Shown here: positions 50,131-59,296 of the stretch, piece after piece
Layout: the number at the start of each line of letters is the position of its first letter
How positions within the stretch are numbered: the stretch's first letter is position 1
Assembly: GCF_037646345.1 (NCBI RefSeq)
Contig: NZ_JBBEWR010000002.1
Location: 1-64,000, forward strand
DNA: 64,000 bases
Source of the DNA: Ascidiimonas aurantiaca
GTDB taxonomy: Bacteria > Bacteroidota > Bacteroidia > Flavobacteriales > Flavobacteriaceae
Direction: 5' to 3'
Position numbers and translations under genes: made by a program
The notes under the pieces: model-generated
Told to the model about the DNA's origin: nothing
Seen by the model: the letters and a program-made list of their open reading frames with translations, nothing else
Databases searched by the model: none

Positions 50131-51933
50131 ATGTCATCTATTAGAAATATTGCCATTATAGCACACGTTGATCACGGGAAGACCACATTGGTGGATAAAA
50201 TTCTGCATCATTGTGAATTATTCCGCGAAAATCAGGAAACAGGAGAGCTTATTCTGGATAATAACGACCTTGAAAGAGAAAGGGGAATTACCATTCTCTC
50301 CAAAAATGTATCAGTACGATTTAAAGATACTAAGATCAATATTATCGATACTCCCGGACACGCCGATTTTGGCGGTGAAGTAGAACGTGTTCTCAATATG
50401 GCAGATGGAGTTTTACTGCTGGTAGATGCTTTTGAAGGGCCCATGCCGCAAACCCGTTTTGTATTGCAAAAAGCGATATCCATGAAATTAAAACCCATTG
50501 TGGTTATCAATAAAGTGGATAAGGAAAATTGTACCCCAGAGGAAGTGTATGAAGCGGTTTTCGACCTTATGTTTGAACTGGGAGCTGAGGAGTGGCAGCT
50601 TGATTTTCCGGTAGTTTACGGAAGTGCCAAACACAACTGGATGAGTGAAGACTGGAAGAAGCCCACCAATTCTATTGAACCGCTACTGGATATGGTGGTA
50701 GAGCATATACCCGAACCCAAAACAGAGGAAGGATCTTTACAAATGCTTATAACCTCACTGGATTATTCATCCTATACCGGAAGAATAGCCATTGGAAGAC
50801 TACAAAGAGGAGTACTTACCCCGGGAATGAGTGTGTCTCTTGTTAAACGCGATGGCAGTATTGCCCGTTCCAGAATAAAAGAACTCCATGTTTTTGACGG
50901 CCTAGGAAGGAAAAAGGCCGAAAAAGTACATGCAGGAGATATCTGTGCCATTGCAGGGCTGGAAGGTTTTGAGATTGGAGATACCATTGCCGATATTGAA
51001 AATCCTGAAGGACTTCCTACCATAGCTATTGATGAGCCTACTATGAGTATGCTTTTTACCATTAACGATTCGCCGTTTTTTGGGAAAGATGGCAAGTATG
51101 TTACCTCAAGACACGTAAAAGAACGTTTGCAGAAGGAACTGGAAAAAAACCTGGCACTACGCGTTGAAGAAACCGATAGTGCCGATAAATTCATGGTGTT
51201 TGGAAGAGGGGTATTGCACCTTTCGGTTTTAATAGAAACTATGCGCAGAGAAGGCTATGAGTTACAGATTGGCCAGCCTCAGGTGATCATAAAAGAAATA
51301 GAAGGTAAAAAATGTGAACCGGTAGAAGAACTTGCTATAGACCTTCCTGAAGAAGTAAGTGGTAAAGCCGTTGAAATGGTGACCCAACGTAAGGGCGAAA
51401 TGTTGAGTATGGAGCCCAAAGGAGAACGTATGCTAATGAAATTCCATATTCCTTCACGAGGTATTATTGGTTTACGTAACCAACTGTTAACCGCTACAGC
51501 AGGAGAAGCGATCATGAACCATCGTTTTCTTGAATACCAACCTTATAAAGGAGATATTCCGGGAAGAATAAACGGATCCCTGATCTCTATGGAAAAAGGA
51601 ACTGCCATCCCGTATTCTTTAGATAAACTGCAGGAACGAGGAAAGTTTTTTATACACCCGGGCGAAGAGATCTATACCGGCCAGGTAATTGGAGAAAATA
51701 CCAGAGGAGATGATATGGTGGTAAATGTTACCAAAACCAAAAAACTCACTAACATACGTTCTGCCGGTGCCGATGATAAAGTGAAACTGGCACCACCTAT
51801 TAAGTTTTCACTGGAAGAAGCATTGGAATATATTCAGAAAGATGAGTATGTAGAGGTAACTCCCAAATCCCTGCGGTTACGAAAAATATATTTAGATGAG
51901 AACGAACGTAAGCGTAAGGAAAAATCTTTTTAG
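50131..51933 (+). CDS. typA: Ribosome-associated GTPase TypA/BipA
   Basis: This 600-residue translational GTPase shows G1 AHVDHGKTTL, the switch I segment ERERGITILSKN, G3 DTPGHADFGGEVE and G4 NKVDKENC. It then has domain II, EF-G-like domains III and V (GRGVLHLSVLIETMRREGYE, PSRGIIGLRNQLLTAT), and the BipA-specific C-terminal domain (VEVTPKSLRLRKIYLDENERKR). The length is standard. I use the ATG at 50131, since the -7 box overlaps any earlier start. A strong terminator follows. The protein aids 50S assembly and stress or cold growth in other bacteria. Confidence 0.97.
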   Translation: MSSIRNIAIIAHVDHGKTTLVDKILHHCELFRENQETGELILDNNDLERERGITILSKNVSVRFKDTKINIIDTPGHADFGGEVERVLNMADGVLLLVDAFEGPMPQTRFVLQKAISMKLKPIVVINKVDKENCTPEEVYEAVFDLMFELGAEEWQLDFPVVYGSAKHNWMSEDWKKPTNSIEPLLDMVVEHIPEPKTEEGSLQMLITSLDYSSYTGRIAIGRLQRGVLTPGMSVSLVKRDGSIARSRIKELHVFDGLGRKKAEKVHAGDICAIAGLEGFEIGDTIADIENPEGLPTIAIDEPTMSMLFTINDSPFFGKDGKYVTSRHVKERLQKELEKNLALRVEETDSADKFMVFGRGVLHLSVLIETMRREGYELQIGQPQVIIKEIEGKKCEPVEELAIDLPEEVSGKAVEMVTQRKGEMLSMEPKGERMLMKFHIPSRGIIGLRNQLLTATAGEAIMNHRFLEYQPYKGDIPGRINGSLISMEKGTAIPYSLDKLQERGKFFIHPGEEIYTGQVIGENTRGDDMVVNVTKTKKLTNIRSAGADDKVKLAPPIKFSLEEALEYIQKDEYVEVTPKSLRLRKIYLDENERKRKEKSF

Positions 51934-51963
51934 TAACGCGATACACACAATAAAAAGTAAAAC

Positions 51964-51998
51964 AAAAAAGGCAGTAATTTTTCTATACTGCCTTTTTT
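51964..51998. terminator. Bidirectional terminator between typA and the convergent gene
   Basis: A 13-bp inverted repeat (AAAAAAGGCAGTA/TACTGCCTTTTTT) has T-runs in both directions, 30 nt after typA and 21 nt after the convergent gene's stop. Confidence 0.87.
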
Positions 51999-52019
51999 GT
52001 TTTACTTTTTAAAGGGTTT

Positions 52020-53162
52020 CTACAAAGCCGGTTCTTCTTTTTTTACAAGCTTCATCCCAACGGGATCTTTACCAAATTCATATAAAAAACCATTCAAAAT
52101 AAAATTGTTTTCCGTTTTGAGCTCAAGCGTTCCTTTTGAGTCTCTAAAAGCCTTAAATACATCGCTGTAACTTTTCAATTCCACTTCAAACTTTAAAAAT
52201 CGGTCATCTATAAACAGGCCGGCTCCGGTAATTTGCCCTACCAGGCGTTCATTTTCAAGATAATCAATGCGAACGATTATCTTTTCCCCGTCTAAAGTAA
52301 GATGGCCTTCTCCCATACCTACATTATTGATATAAAACTTATAGACACCGGTAATATTGGAAGCAGTGAGTATTTGGTTGTGAAAATTGTAAATATTCGC
52401 GTAGCGCTTTTTCAGGCTGTCTTTTTCTCTTCGGTAATCCGGCAGTTTGTTTACACAATAGAAGGCACTGTCCAGCACCTTATTTCCAAAACTGGCCGTT
52501 TTACCCAGAGTGTATTCATTAAGTGCCCAGCGCTCATATAACCTTGCCAGATGAATATAGCGGTTCTTACTTTGGTCTGCTTTGGCCAATTGCAGGTGTG
52601 CCACAGTGTACTCTCTTGCTTTACCGGGATTAAAAACAGGAGAGGAGCGTTCCATATATATTCTTTTCAGGCTGTTGAGTGCATGCACTTTTATTTCGGC
52701 TGCTTCCGTGTTGGCCAGAACATGCTCAAATAGCTGTGCGGCTTCTTCTTTCTCATTAAGCATTTCCCGGTTTCGTGCTATATGAATAAGTACATCAGGT
52801 TCAAGATTGAGCAGCTCTTCGGGAGAGGCCAGTGTATAAACCCGGTCTAGAAGTACCCGGGCATTCGTTTTAAAAATTAACATGGCATTGGCGGTTTCCG
52901 CTTCCAGTGCTTCCGGATGAAAAGCTACCTGCTTATATATTTTTTCTTCATTAATAAGGGTGGTAATGTGCATTCGTACCGAGTCTAGGCGCGCTTCCAG
53001 CACTTCTTCGGGGGTAGGAGGAGGGAGCTCTTCTGATGTTTCACGATTTTTATTCAGACTAATAACAAGGGCCGTAATACTCAACCCCAATGCTAACGCT
53101 ATAGGAAGATATTTAATACTATTCTCCGTGAGCTTTTTTTGAGTGTTTTTTGGGACTTTCAT
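52020..53162 (-). CDS. Membrane-anchored protein of unknown function
   Basis: This 380-residue protein has a short basic N-terminus, one membrane anchor (about residues 18-36, YLPIALALGLSITALVISL) and a Pro-rich linker with ELPPPTPEEVLEARL. The periplasmic part is mostly helical with TPR-like repeats (residues 110-250, e.g. AAQLFEHVLANTEAAEIKVHALNSLKRI). It ends with a beta-rich domain (residues 265-375, ITGVYKFYINNVGMGEGHLTLDG). I do not recognise the family. It is convergent with typA and followed by the shared terminator. Confidence 0.65.
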   Translation of the reverse strand: MKVPKNTQKKLTENSIKYLPIALALGLSITALVISLNKNRETSEELPPPTPEEVLEARLDSVRMHITTLINEEKIYKQVAFHPEALEAETANAMLIFKTNARVLLDRVYTLASPEELLNLEPDVLIHIARNREMLNEKEEAAQLFEHVLANTEAAEIKVHALNSLKRIYMERSSPVFNPGKAREYTVAHLQLAKADQSKNRYIHLARLYERWALNEYTLGKTASFGNKVLDSAFYCVNKLPDYRREKDSLKKRYANIYNFHNQILTASNITGVYKFYINNVGMGEGHLTLDGEKIIVRIDYLENERLVGQITGAGLFIDDRFLKFEVELKSYSDVFKAFRDSKGTLELKTENNFILNGFLYEFGKDPVGMKLVKKEEPAL

Positions 53163-53272
53163 AGAGTGCTAATATACTAAATACCGGTTTTTTATATTTT
53201 TTGAAACAGAAGCTTTTTGAGAAAAATAACCGAAAAAACAATTTTAGTGGTAATATTGCTACTAAAAGTAAT

Positions 53273-53533
53273 ATGGATTTTCTTGGCATTTCAGGCACAG
53301 AATGGGTAGGGTACCTGGCTACGGCAGGTGTGCTCATTTCATTTTTAATGAAAGATATTGTACGATTACGAACCCTCAATATGGTAGGGTGTTTTTTCTG
53401 GGTTTTGTATGGGTTTATGCTAGATATTGCCTGGCCGGTGATCATTACCAATACCGCTATTTTCTGTATTAATGCATACTATCTGTACAAAGCCGGAAAA
53501 AAAGGTTTTCGGTCAAAAACCCAAAACCCTTAA
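53273..53533 (+). CDS. YgjV/SWEET-like small membrane protein (86 aa)
   Basis: This 86-residue protein has three hydrophobic helices: WVGYLATAGVLISFLM, TLNMVGCFFWVLYGFML and WPVIITNTAIFCINAYYLY. The layout and motifs resemble the YgjV family, a triple-helix fold related to SemiSWEET transporters. I use the ATG at 53273 (MDFLGISG) rather than the upstream basic extension. The 3' end overlaps the convergent ftsE stop by 4 nt. The substrate, if any, is unknown. Confidence 0.7.
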   Translation: MDFLGISGTEWVGYLATAGVLISFLMKDIVRLRTLNMVGCFFWVLYGFMLDIAWPVIITNTAIFCINAYYLYKAGKKGFRSKTQNP

Positions 53534-54213
53534 ATACTTTTTTGTACTACTTCAAACACTTTACTGCCATCGCATTTTAGTGTTTTTGAGGGAAATTTGA
53601 GTAAAAGAGCATAATCGTGTGTAGCCATCAGTATGGTACGCCCTGTTTTGTTAATTTCCTGTAGTACACGCATAACTTCCACACTGGTCTGAGGATCCAG
53701 ATTTCCCGTAGGCTCGTCAGCCAAAATTAGCTCCGGATCATTCAATAAGGCCCGGGCAATAGCTACTCGCTGCTGCTCTCCTCCCGATAATTGGTGCGGG
53801 AACTTAAACCCCTTGGTTTTCATACCTACTTTAGAAAGTACTTCCTCAATTTTGAAATTCATTTTTTCAGGGTCTTTCCACCCGGTAGCTTTCAGTACAA
53901 ACTTAAGATTTTCATTTACGGTCCGGTCAGGAAGCAGTTTAAAATCCTGAAAAACAATCCCCAGCTTTCTTCTTAAAAAAGGAATGTCTTTTTCTTTGAG
54001 TGTTCGCAGGTCAAAACCCACAATAGCACCCGATCCCTGAGTAAGCGGCAGATCTCCGTACAGGGTTTTCATAAAACTACTTTTTCCACTACCCGTTTTC
54101 CCAATTAAATAAACAAACTCGCCTTTTTTTACGTTTAGGTTTATTTCACTTAGTACAAGGTTCTCTTTCTGGAAAATGGCAACATCTCTGAGTTCTAATA
54201 TCGTGTGGTCCAT
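53530..54213 (-). CDS. ftsE: Cell-division ABC transporter ATP-binding protein FtsE
   Basis: This 227-residue ATPase has Walker A GKTGSGKSSF, Q-loop VFQDFKLLPDRTVNEN, signature LSGGEQQRV, Walker B LILADEPTGNLD and the H-loop ATHDY. The Q-loop segment FQDFKLL is typical of FtsE, which works with FtsX to control peptidoglycan hydrolases at division. No ftsX gene is adjacent, so the partner must be elsewhere. A TACTTTTG box lies 19 nt upstream. Confidence 0.85.
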   Translation of the reverse strand: MDHTILELRDVAIFQKENLVLSEINLNVKKGEFVYLIGKTGSGKSSFMKTLYGDLPLTQGSGAIVGFDLRTLKEKDIPFLRRKLGIVFQDFKLLPDRTVNENLKFVLKATGWKDPEKMNFKIEEVLSKVGMKTKGFKFPHQLSGGEQQRVAIARALLNDPELILADEPTGNLDPQTSVEVMRVLQEINKTGRTILMATHDYALLLKFPSKTLKCDGSKVFEVVQKSI

Positions 54214-54231
54214 TCAACAATAATATAGATA

Positions 54232-54239
54232 CAAAAGTA
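54232..54239 (-). promoter_or_regulatory. Predicted -7 box of ftsE promoter
   Basis: TACTTTTG on the minus strand matches TAnnTTTG exactly, 19 nt upstream of the ftsE ATG. Confidence 0.55.
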
Positions 54240-54348
54240 ATAACAAAAAAAAGCTTTTAAAATTATAGTAAACTTCAAGTTATTAATCATTTTCAACAAT
54301 TGTATAATTATTAGAAAAAGCCATCGTTATAGTATATGGTAAATCATC

Positions 54349-54356
54349 TAATTTTG
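54349..54356 (+). promoter_or_regulatory. Predicted -7 box of the TPR-protein operon
   Basis: TAATTTTG matches TAnnTTTG, 21 nt upstream of the ATG at 54377. Confidence 0.5.
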
Positions 54357-54376
54357 ATCTAACAATTTCATTTGAC

Positions 54377-57300
54377 ATGTATCGTACGCTAGTTGTGTTT
54401 TTTACTGTGCTCATTGGGAGCATTTCTCAGCTCCATGCCCAACAATCACAAGTATATACTCATTACAAAAAAGATTTTCAGGAAGCGCTGCAACTGTATA
54501 ATAACAAACAATACCAGGCTGCACAAAGCATTTTTACTAAGGTAAAAACAGAAACCGAAGACTATGAAACCCGAGCAGACTGTGCTTATTACATAGCCAA
54601 TTCAGCTATTCGTCTTAACCAGTTAGGAGCCGATAAGCTTATGGAGAGCTTTGTTACCGATTATCCTACCAGTACCAAGCGTAATACTGCCTTTATTGAT
54701 GTAGCTGATTATTATTTTGACAATGGGAAATACGCCTATGCACTCAAGTGGTACGATAAGGTAGAAGATCAAAACATGAGCCGAAAAGAGAGAGAACAGT
54801 TTAACTTCAAAAAAGCCTATGCTCTTTTTACCGCCCGAAAGTATAAAGATGCCGAGAAATACTTTAACAAAGTACTCGAGAGTGCCGAGTTTGGTCCTCA
54901 GGCCAAATATTATTTGGGGTATATGGCCTATCAAAAAGATAATTACAAAACAGCAAGCACTTACTTTGATCAAATCACCAATGAAAAGGAATTTAATGAA
55001 AAACTCAGCTATTATCAGGCTGACATGAATTTTAAACTGGGCAATTTTGAAAAAGCCATCGCTATGGCCAAAGAACAAATGCCCAAAGCAGACCGTAAAG
55101 AAAAGTCAGAGTTAAACAAGATTATTGGCGAAAGCTATTTCAATCTTGAACAATATGAAGCGGCCATTCCCTATTTAAAAGAGTACAAAGGAAAACAGGG
55201 TCGCTGGAACAATACAGATTTTTACCTTCTCGGGTACGCCTATTATCAACAAGGCGATTATGAAAATGCCATAAACCAGTTTAACAAAATTGTAGATGGT
55301 ACCAATGCGGTTTCGCAAAATGCATATTACCATTTGGCAGAGTGCTACCTGAAAACCGATAAGAAACAGCAGGCGTTGAATGCTTTTCGCAATGCTTCTC
55401 AAATGGATTTTGATCTGCAGATACAAAAAGATGCCTCTCTTAATTATGCCCGCTTGAGTTATGATATCGGGAACCCCTACACAAGTGTACCTCAGGTGCT
55501 GACTTCCTTTCTTGAAAAATATGCTGATTCTCCTTATGTACGTGAGATAGAAGAATTACTGATAGATTCTTACATCACTTCCAAAAATTATGAAGCGGCT
55601 TTAGAGGTATTGCGAACCAATAAAAATTATACCAGCGGGGAGGCGTATCAAAAAGTTGCTTTTTACAGAGGCCTTGAGCTTTATACAGAAGGGAACTATA
55701 GGGAAGCGGCTAATTTCCTGGAGAAATCTCTTGAGCAGCCCAGAGACCCCGTTTTTGCCGCACGCGCTATCTACTGGAAAGCCGAGAGCGACTATCTTCT
55801 TAATAACTTTGAGGAGGCCCTTATAGGGTTCAAACAGTTTAAAACCAACAGTACCGCTCCGCAAACCGAAGAATTCAAACATTTGGAATACAACCTTGCC
55901 TATACCTATTTCAAACAAAAAAACTATGCTGAGGCGATAACGTACTTTAAGGATTTTACATCAAAGAATGATGCCGTAGATCAGGTAATGTTAAATGATG
56001 CCCATTTGCGCCTTGGTGACAGTTATTTTGTTTCTGCACAATACTGGCCCGCAATGGAATCGTATGACAAAGCCATTGCCATGAATGGCCCCGATACTGA
56101 TTACGCAGCTTTTCAAAAAGCGATTAGTTACGGTTTTGTAGATCGTAACCAGAAAAAAACAGAAGCACTAAGCAGTTTTATACGTGATTATCCAAGATCA
56201 ACACTGCGGGACGATGCCCTGTATGAGTTGGGGAATGCATATATCACAGCAAACAATATTAATGAAGGCATGGAGGTGTTTGACCAACTGTTAGCATCTT
56301 ACAAAAAGAGTTCCTATGTGCCAAAAGTATTGTTGCGACAGGGCCTTACTCATTATAATAAGGGTGATAATGCCAGGGCACTGGTTAAGTTTAAAACTGT
56401 AGTAAGAGACTTTCCCAGCACTACCGAAGCAGTACAGGCAGTATCTACCGCAAAACTTATTTATTTGGATGAAGGGCGGGTAAACGAGTACGCTTCCTGG
56501 GTCAGGAACCTGGATTTTGTAGAGGTTTCAGATGCCGAGCTGGATAACGCATCTTACGAAGCAGCACAGAAACAGTTTGCACAAAACAAAACAGAAGCCG
56601 CGATCAAATCTTTTGAGAGTTATTTAAAACAATTCCCAAATGGTTTGCACGTACTTGAAGCCAATTTTTATCTTGCTCAAAGTTATTACGGCAAAGGAGA
56701 AAAAGATACCTCAATCGGGTATTACAGCTATGTTGCATCTAAAGAACGTAATGAATATACAGAGCAGGCACTGGCACGTCTTAGCGAGTTATATATAACA
56801 AATAACAACTACACGGCAGCCATACCTGTATTGGAAAGGCTGGAGGTTGAAGCCGATTTTCCCCAGAATGTCATGTTTGCGCAATCCAATCTTATGAAAA
56901 TAAATTATGAGCTAAAGAATTATGCGCAAACCGTTGCCTATGCCGAAAAAGTACTTGCCAATAACAAGATAAACGACCGTATTCGCAGTGACGCACGAAT
57001 TATGATCGCCCGTTCGGCTATCAGTACCGGTGATGAGGGCAAAGCCCGTAAAGCCTATACCGAAGTACAAAAAACAGCTACAGGAGCCCTAATGGCCGAA
57101 GCGCTGTATTACGACGCATATTTTAAAAATAAGGATCAGGATTACGAAGCGTCCAATATATCGGTACAAAAACTGGCAAAAGAATACTCAGGCTATAAAG
57201 AATATGGTGCAAGAGGGCTTATTCTAATGGCCCGTAACTTTTATGCGCTGGATGATGCTTTTCAGGCCACCTATATTCTGAATAGCGTAATTGAAAATTT

Positions 57301-57406
57301 TACAGAGTATCCTGATATAGTAGAGGAAGCAAAAACAGAACTCGCCAAAATCAAAACAGAAGAAGCAAAACGCAATGCCTCGGTAAACCCCGATGGTAAT
57401 GAATAG
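54377..57406 (+). CDS. Large exported TPR protein (1009 aa)
   Basis: This protein has a signal peptide (ending LHAQQ) and then tetratricopeptide repeats along nearly its whole length. Examples are QYQAAQSIFTKVKTE, KYKDAEKYFNKVLESA, QYEAAIPYLKEYKG, DYENAINQFNKIVDG, NYAEAITYFKDFTSKN and NYTAAIPVLERLE. No enzymatic motif is seen. It resembles large YbgF/BamD-like TPR proteins of Bacteroidota. The gene is followed by that of an outer-membrane barrel protein with only a 52-nt gap to the chosen start, so the two probably act together in the envelope. Function is unknown. Confidence 0.78.
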   Translation: MYRTLVVFFTVLIGSISQLHAQQSQVYTHYKKDFQEALQLYNNKQYQAAQSIFTKVKTETEDYETRADCAYYIANSAIRLNQLGADKLMESFVTDYPTSTKRNTAFIDVADYYFDNGKYAYALKWYDKVEDQNMSRKEREQFNFKKAYALFTARKYKDAEKYFNKVLESAEFGPQAKYYLGYMAYQKDNYKTASTYFDQITNEKEFNEKLSYYQADMNFKLGNFEKAIAMAKEQMPKADRKEKSELNKIIGESYFNLEQYEAAIPYLKEYKGKQGRWNNTDFYLLGYAYYQQGDYENAINQFNKIVDGTNAVSQNAYYHLAECYLKTDKKQQALNAFRNASQMDFDLQIQKDASLNYARLSYDIGNPYTSVPQVLTSFLEKYADSPYVREIEELLIDSYITSKNYEAALEVLRTNKNYTSGEAYQKVAFYRGLELYTEGNYREAANFLEKSLEQPRDPVFAARAIYWKAESDYLLNNFEEALIGFKQFKTNSTAPQTEEFKHLEYNLAYTYFKQKNYAEAITYFKDFTSKNDAVDQVMLNDAHLRLGDSYFVSAQYWPAMESYDKAIAMNGPDTDYAAFQKAISYGFVDRNQKKTEALSSFIRDYPRSTLRDDALYELGNAYITANNINEGMEVFDQLLASYKKSSYVPKVLLRQGLTHYNKGDNARALVKFKTVVRDFPSTTEAVQAVSTAKLIYLDEGRVNEYASWVRNLDFVEVSDAELDNASYEAAQKQFAQNKTEAAIKSFESYLKQFPNGLHVLEANFYLAQSYYGKGEKDTSIGYYSYVASKERNEYTEQALARLSELYITNNNYTAAIPVLERLEVEADFPQNVMFAQSNLMKINYELKNYAQTVAYAEKVLANNKINDRIRSDARIMIARSAISTGDEGKARKAYTEVQKTATGALMAEALYYDAYFKNKDQDYEASNISVQKLAKEYSGYKEYGARGLILMARNFYALDDAFQATYILNSVIENFTEYPDIVEEAKTELAKIKTEEAKRNASVNPDGNE

Positions 57407-57458
57407 CCCATTCAAAAATAACATTGATCAAAGAACAATTCATAAATCATTCACATTC

Positions 57459-59195
57459 ATGCAAAGGCAATTCTTATTTTTATTAATACTGTTTATGGGG
57501 GCTTTCACTTCCGTGTTCAGTCAGGACGATAAGAAAAAAGAAATAGGTACAGAGGTAGTTAACGTAGTAAAACCTTATACTCCCAGTGTTTCAGATGCAT
57601 TTAAAGTAAAACAATTACCTGTGCTGAACGATTCAGTCACTACTGTGAAAAAACAAATAAAATACAGTATTTTTTCAGTACCCGTAGCATCTACGTTTAT
57701 TCCTGCCAAAGCAAAACCCAATCAGGTAAAAAAAGCCAAAAAAGAAGTTTTGTATAATACCTATGCTTCCCTCGGGTTAGGTAATTTCAGTACGGCACTG
57801 GTTGATTTTTATACGAGTCGCACCTTTAACCGTAATGAGACCCTTGATCTGTATTTAAATCATCATTCTTCGCAGGGAGGTATTGACGGGGTGCAACTGG
57901 ACGATGCTTTTTTCAATACACGCTTAGAAGGAAATTATCGCAAAAAAAGCAGATATCTCAATTGGGGTGTAGATGCTGGTTTTCAGCATCAAATATACAA
58001 TTGGTATGGTATTCCGGTACAACCGGGCTTTGATGAAAGCGTTCTCAATAATATAGATGAAAGCCAGACCTATTATACCGCGTTTGCCAGTGCCCAACTC
58101 AGTACACCCGATTCATTTTTTAAAGAAGGGAGTGTATTGCTAAGGCACTTCTGGGATGGTGCTGATTCCGGTGAAACCCGGGCCTATTTTACGCCTACTT
58201 TGGAGATCCCAATTTCCGGTGAGTTAATAACGACCCAGTTTACCGTTGATTATGTTACCGGTGCTTTTGAGCGTAATTTTTCCGGTACCGGAGAGATAGA
58301 TTACAATTCACTGCTTTTAGGAGTATCCCCTTCACTCGTAGTTTTAAGGGATGACCTTACTGTTAACTTAGGTGCGTCTATTTTTTACTCAGTAGATCAG
58401 GACAACAATACATTCTTTATTTACCCTAATGTTACCGCAAGTTATCGGCTGGTTGATGAGTTTGTGATCGCCTATGGAGGTATAGAAGGGAAACCGGTTC
58501 AAAATTCATATTATGATTTCGTTCAGCAAAACCCTTTTGTGTCGCCCACTTTAAATATAACACCTACCGATCAGCAATATAACTCCTATGTAGGGGTAAA
58601 AGGTAAATTCCAGTCCAATATTGGTTATAACCTGAGAGGTTCGTACATAGCCGAAAATAATAAACCATTGTTTAGAACCAATTCAGTAAATGCTATTGCA
58701 AGCCCTAATGAAGGGTATGCCTATGGAAACTCATTTGATGTAGTGTATGATGATGTTAAAACCATTTCAGTTTTTGGAGAACTTACTATAGATATTAACC
58801 GGGATTTTTCACTGGGGGTCAATGCAGAGGTATTCGAATTCACCACAGATGAAGAAGATGAAGCCTGGAACCTGCCTACCCTTACCGGCTCTTTATTTGC
58901 AGATTATCAGATCTCGGAAAAATGGTTTGCCGGAGCCAGTATTTTTTATGTAGGTGAGCGTGAAGATATTTTTGTGCCAGACCCGGGAACAACACCGGTA
59001 GTACCTGATTCTGAGCGTTTAACATTAGATAGCTTTTTTGATATAAACGCCCATTTGGGATATAGGTTTGACAATCAATTGTCTGCTTTTTTAAGGTTAA
59101 ATAATATAGCAGGTAATGAATATGCCCGTTGGGCCACTTTTCCGGTACAGGGTTTCCAAATACTGGCAGGAGTTACGTATAAATTTGATCTCTGA
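57459..59195 (+). CDS. Outer-membrane beta-barrel protein, partner of the TPR protein
   Basis: This 578-residue protein starts at MQRQFLFLLILFMGAFTSVFS, a clear signal peptide; a longer frame begins 22 codons earlier and overlaps the TPR gene. After a basic linker (VVNVVKPYTPSVSDAFK) it consists of alternating beta-strands with many aromatic residues (YLNWGVDAGFQHQIYNWYG, YRFDNQLSAFLRLNNIAG). It ends in ILAGVTYKFDL, a barrel-type C-terminus. The plug domain of TonB receptors is missing. It is often named a TonB-dependent receptor by homology, but only the barrel is visible here. The pairing with the TPR protein is the best clue to its role. Confidence 0.75.
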   Translation: MQRQFLFLLILFMGAFTSVFSQDDKKKEIGTEVVNVVKPYTPSVSDAFKVKQLPVLNDSVTTVKKQIKYSIFSVPVASTFIPAKAKPNQVKKAKKEVLYNTYASLGLGNFSTALVDFYTSRTFNRNETLDLYLNHHSSQGGIDGVQLDDAFFNTRLEGNYRKKSRYLNWGVDAGFQHQIYNWYGIPVQPGFDESVLNNIDESQTYYTAFASAQLSTPDSFFKEGSVLLRHFWDGADSGETRAYFTPTLEIPISGELITTQFTVDYVTGAFERNFSGTGEIDYNSLLLGVSPSLVVLRDDLTVNLGASIFYSVDQDNNTFFIYPNVTASYRLVDEFVIAYGGIEGKPVQNSYYDFVQQNPFVSPTLNITPTDQQYNSYVGVKGKFQSNIGYNLRGSYIAENNKPLFRTNSVNAIASPNEGYAYGNSFDVVYDDVKTISVFGELTIDINRDFSLGVNAEVFEFTTDEEDEAWNLPTLTGSLFADYQISEKWFAGASIFYVGEREDIFVPDPGTTPVVPDSERLTLDSFFDINAHLGYRFDNQLSAFLRLNNIAGNEYARWATFPVQGFQILAGVTYKFDL

Positions 59196-59273
59196 TCCAA
59201 AAGAATAAGTTTTTAATCACTATTTATTAAAAATTTTTTTGCAAACCAGATTATAAAATTTTCATGAAAACAA

Positions 59274-59281
59274 TACATTTG
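59274..59281 (+). promoter_or_regulatory. Predicted -7 box of the amidohydrolase promoter
   Basis: TACATTTG matches TAnnTTTG, 16 nt upstream of the ATG at 59297. Confidence 0.55.
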
Positions 59282-59296
59282 TGCAAAGCTTAATTC

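Noticed and set aside
57459..59195. Call as a full TonB-dependent receptor
   Set aside because: There is no plug domain and no TonB box; only a beta-barrel-like region is seen.
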